A stretch of DNA of 64,000 nucleotides from Methanomassiliicoccus sp. UBA345 (GTDB taxonomy: Archaea > Thermoplasmatota > Thermoplasmata > Methanomassiliicoccales > Methanomassiliicoccaceae). Positions 61,590 to 64,000 of the stretch are shown here, piece after piece. The stretch's first letter is position 1. Every line of letters begins with the position of its first letter. The stretch is taken from the NCBI GenBank assembly GCA_002504525.1, contig DATD01000002.1, forward strand, positions 125,956-189,955, written 5' to 3'. Both the position numbers and the translations under genes were made by a program. The notes under the pieces are model-generated. The model saw only the letters and a list, made by a program, of their open reading frames with translations. It did no database searches and was not told where the DNA came from.

Positions 61590-62297
61590 ATGAGCCGTGC
61601 GCGAATACCGTTGATCGTGAGGATGCGACAGAAGTGGGAAAGTATCGCCCCCAAGCTTACCTATGTCGGCCTGTGGGCTTCACTGGCCCTGCTGATGGTC
61701 ATCTTCCCATTCATCCAAGGGCCGTCATCCTCCTCGGCCTTTACCATTCTTTTCACCCTGCTCCTAGGGGCAGCCGTCATGACCATTCGCGGCGGGAGGT
61801 GGTTGAAGGTGGTCGCCCTGCTGTCCCTCGCGGCATCCGTCGCGAGCCGACTGGCATTCATGCTTACCGGTGAGGTGTGGCTGGAACCGCTCTCCTATCT
61901 CTTTGCAACAACGACCCTGGCCTGGGTGACGGTATTCCTTTTCCTCTCGCTGTTCGAGACCAAGGAGGTCACGTCCACCACCCTATGGGAGGCGGTGTCC
62001 GTCTACATTCTCATCGGGCTCACGTGGGCGAGCGTTTTCACCATAGTAGAAACGACATCCCCTGGCTCGTTCGAGGATACCAGCCTGCCGGGCGCCGCGA
62101 TGAACTTTCCAACCTTCATCTACTACAGCTTTGTCACCTTGGCCACGCTGGGGTACGGCGACATCGTGCCGATGAGCCAGGAGGCGAGAGGGCTGGCCAT
62201 CATGGAGGCGCTCACCGGCGTCCTGTACATGGCTATACTCATATCGCGGCTGGTGGGCACGTGGAGGCCGAGGAGGAAGGACGAAGAGAAGGAATGA
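61590..62297 (+). CDS. potassium-channel-like membrane protein (Ion_trans_2 pore)
   Basis: A 235-residue protein with about six hydrophobic helices. The selectivity filter is TLATLGYGDIVP (TLGYGD at 186-191), between a helix at about 135-153 and one at about 205-222. The four N-terminal helices (about 24-42, 48-64, 72-90 and 100-122) lack the spaced Arg pattern of a voltage sensor. No cytoplasmic RCK domain is present; the tail is short and basic/acidic (RPRRKDEEKE). It should be a simple K+ leak or stretch channel. The start could be 61590 or 61623. Confidence 0.83.
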   Translation: MSRARIPLIVRMRQKWESIAPKLTYVGLWASLALLMVIFPFIQGPSSSSAFTILFTLLLGAAVMTIRGGRWLKVVALLSLAASVASRLAFMLTGEVWLEPLSYLFATTTLAWVTVFLFLSLFETKEVTSTTLWEAVSVYILIGLTWASVFTIVETTSPGSFEDTSLPGAAMNFPTFIYYSFVTLATLGYGDIVPMSQEARGLAIMEALTGVLYMAILISRLVGTWRPRRKDEEKE

Positions 62298-62469
62298 TGA
62301 AGCAGTCCCCTGGCAGGGCCCCGGACGACCGGCGCTGCATCGGAGGCATGAGCGCTCGATCATGGGATGTCCCGCATCAGACCGATGAGTCCATCGCTCG
62401 TTCTATACGTCCCTTGCCCTTCCGATCGCCACATCCAGACGGATGGACCAAGATGGATTACGCGGACGA

Positions 62470-63417
62470 TTACGACGGCGTCCCCTTCGCCCCCAAGATC
62501 GGCAGCGACTCGGCCTCGATGTAGACGCGATTGATTTCCGGATATCCGTTACGCAGTGCGTTCTCGATGCGGCGGATCGCCTCGTGCATCTGCTCGGCAG
62601 TAGTGCCTGCTATGAAGCACACGCCCATATTCACGAGCAGTTCGTTCGGGCCTATGTACATGGTCAGGATGTCGCCAGCGTGCTCGACCGCCGGATCGGA
62701 CTCCACGCGGCGCCGGATGTCGGCGAGTTCATCGGGGTTCACCCCCTCGCCCAGCAGCAGGCCCTTGGTGCGCGATGCGAGAAAACCTGCCACGCTCATG
62801 AGCAGAATGCCGATCGCAATCGATGCTGCACCGTCAAGATACGGATTGTTAAGAAGGTGACCGAGGAATATGCCGAGGAAAGCGAATACGAGGCCGAGCA
62901 AAGCCGCGGTGTCCTCGAGCACGACCGTGTAGAGGCTCGGGTCCTTCGACTCCTTCATGAACTGCCAAGCACCCATATCGCCCTTGGCATGTCGGAAATG
63001 CCTAAAGGCCACTGAGAACGACGCGCCCTCGATCAACAGACATATGGCCAGGACGATATATGCGGCCGTTGGATCGCCCAGTTCTGCTGTTGCCGCCTCA
63101 AAACGGATGTACGAGATTCCCTCGTAGAGCGACATGCCTCCGCCAATGCCAAAGATGGAAATCGCCACGATGTTCGTCCAGAAATAGAGGGACTTGCCAT
63201 AGCCGAAAGGGTGACTTTGGTCAGCAGGCTGCTTGGCGCTTTTCATCCCCCGCAGCAAGAGGAGCCCGTTCCCGGTATCGACAAGGGAATGTATCCCCTC
63301 GGAGATCATTGCCGACGAACCAGTCATTGCCGCCGCAATGAACTTGATGACAGCAATGGCCAAGTTGCCGACTATGGCTGCGATGACCGCTACCCTAGAA
63401 CCGCCTTGCGATGACAT
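62470..63417 (-). CDS. cation diffusion facilitator family transporter
   Basis: A 315-residue metal/H+ antiporter. About five to six helices cover about 10-215; metal-site segments are SEGIHSLVDTGNG (the HxxxD-type site), SHPFGYGKSLYFW and VVLEDTAALLGLV. A cytoplasmic C-terminal domain (about 225-315) has the ferredoxin-like fold with HAGDILTMYIGPNE. It would export Zn, Fe, Mn or Co. G+C is clearly lower than in the rest of the window and codon choice looks different, which suggests recent transfer. GGAG is eight bases before the ATG. Confidence 0.9.
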   Translation of the reverse strand: MSSQGGSRVAVIAAIVGNLAIAVIKFIAAAMTGSSAMISEGIHSLVDTGNGLLLLRGMKSAKQPADQSHPFGYGKSLYFWTNIVAISIFGIGGGMSLYEGISYIRFEAATAELGDPTAAYIVLAICLLIEGASFSVAFRHFRHAKGDMGAWQFMKESKDPSLYTVVLEDTAALLGLVFAFLGIFLGHLLNNPYLDGAASIAIGILLMSVAGFLASRTKGLLLGEGVNPDELADIRRRVESDPAVEHAGDILTMYIGPNELLVNMGVCFIAGTTAEQMHEAIRRIENALRNGYPEINRVYIEAESLPILGAKGTPS

Positions 63418-63863
63418 GAGTTTTCTCCAACTGAAAAATAGCGGTTGTGCTGCATTGCATCGCCAAACGAGCGTTTGGCCCACCCGCATCTCGCTCCGAT
63501 GAACTTGCGCCAGAACTTCAAACGGATGACGGGCCTGCTATCAGGCCAAGAGCCGCCGCCGTTGGCATCCGACCGCCTGTGCGAACTCTGTGCGACCGTC
63601 CAAGCTGCTCGCTCGATGGCCCGTTCTGGCATCATCCTACAAGGCACTGAATTGAAGGTGCGCACCCCTTGTACGATGTAATCGCTCCTGCATGCATGCT
63701 GGAGGCCAACAAGATAATTGGCAGCCGCACCGCTCTCCCTGATGCTGGAGGACAGATGGAGACCGTTGGCATTCATGACCGCGCTCATGATCAACTGGGC
63801 CACTGGAACGACATTATCCAGCATTGATCCGAGGTCCATAGTCTGCGCCGTGACGATATCCAT
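63390..63863 (-). CDS. uncharacterised protein with N-terminal repeat seen also at 56.3 kb
   Basis: A 157-residue frame whose first 45 residues (AQTMDLGSMLDNVVPVAQLI, MSAVMNANGL) match the fragment at 56276-56395. An AGTAAATATG box (63901-63910), GAGG five bases before the ATG and a normal ATG support expression. After about residue 70 the sequence turns basic and irregular (RKFIGARCGWAKRSFGD), and it overlaps the start of the transporter gene by 28 bases, so the gene may be truncated with a new tail. Function unknown; no signal or clear membrane segment. Confidence 0.5.
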   Translation of the reverse strand: MDIVTAQTMDLGSMLDNVVPVAQLIMSAVMNANGLHLSSSIRESGAAANYLVGLQHACRSDYIVQGVRTFNSVPCRMMPERAIERAAWTVAQSSHRRSDANGGGSWPDSRPVIRLKFWRKFIGARCGWAKRSFGDAMQHNRYFSVGENSCHRKAVLG

Positions 63864-64000
63864 AGCGCCTCATCGTTCGTATGACTGTTTGCTCGCTCCC
63901 CATATTTACTAGCACTGGCCTCGCATGAACTGATGCTCGGATCGCCTGCATACCTGAAAGGGCACTGGGAGAGCCGCGCGCTCACAAGACGGTCGTGACC
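63864..64000. other. end of window, promoter of the small gene and otherwise nothing recognised
   Basis: Apart from the minus-strand TATA-like box at 63901-63910 I see no gene or repeat in these 137 bases; a gene could start beyond the edge. Confidence 0.3.

Noticed and set aside
1..64000. CRISPR arrays, insertion sequences, phage genes and att sites
   Set aside because: No regularly spaced repeats, transposase, integrase or tRNA-linked repeat was seen; the only mobile-element hint is the pair of related fragments around 56.3 and 63.8 kb.

Overview
The window is archaeal, about 60% G+C, and very probably from a methanogen of the Methanomassiliicoccales (Thermoplasmatota). Support for this: archaeal TATA boxes lie about 25 bases before many leaderless starts; genes are archaeal in type (pelota, ThiD-ThiN, archaeal ThrRS, GHMP-type shikimate kinase, ADH synthase/DHQ synthase II); and the three-protein homocysteine system typical of anaerobes and methanogens is present. 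The genus is an inference. No rRNA, tRNA, CRISPR array or insertion sequence was recognised.

Layout. 0-2.4 kb: end of argG, argH and a small unknown gene. 2.4-6.6 kb: thiDN in an overlapping run with two GT4 glycosyltransferases and a membrane protein. 6.6-12.6 kb: a membrane-anchored FKBP isomerase, thrS, a GNAT protein, a third GT4 enzyme, and a small Cys-rich secreted protein next to a membrane-tethered winged-helix regulator. 12.6-18 kb: an isopropylmalate/homocitrate-type operon (NifV-like synthase, large and small isomerase subunits, dehydrogenase), then pelA. 18.3-24 kb: carAB, an EamA transporter and an ACT-domain regulator.

24.1-35.0 kb is one tightly overlapping run: ADH synthase, DHQ synthase II, fused aroD-aroE, archaeal shikimate kinase, EPSP synthase, chorismate synthase, fused chorismate mutase-prephenate dehydrogenase, aspartate-semialdehyde dehydrogenase, then the three homocysteine-synthesis proteins. 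Aspartate semialdehyde is used by both ADH synthase at the start of the run and the homocysteine system at its end. 35-39 kb: a secreted metallo-beta-lactamase-fold protein, an MFS transporter and a B12-binding radical SAM enzyme. 39.3-47.4 kb: a histidine operon (hisG C H A B F IE plus a PHP phosphatase; no hisD) continuing into aspartate kinase and prephenate dehydratase. A convergent aminotransferase follows.

47.4-56.2 kb holds a flavoredoxin-like protein, a methylthioadenosine phosphorylase-family enzyme, gcvH, hypF, small proteins, a phosphoglycerate-mutase-like protein that seems to lack the active-site Ser, and a CobT-like protein. 56.2-64 kb looks accessory: a sulfatase with its anaerobic maturase, a PH-domain membrane protein, a potassium-channel-like protein and a lower-GC cation diffusion facilitator. 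It is bracketed by two related copies of an uncharacterised small coding sequence, both on the minus strand. Start sites were chosen from promoter distance, Shine-Dalgarno matches and gene overlaps; all functional calls are from reading the sequence, without database searches.
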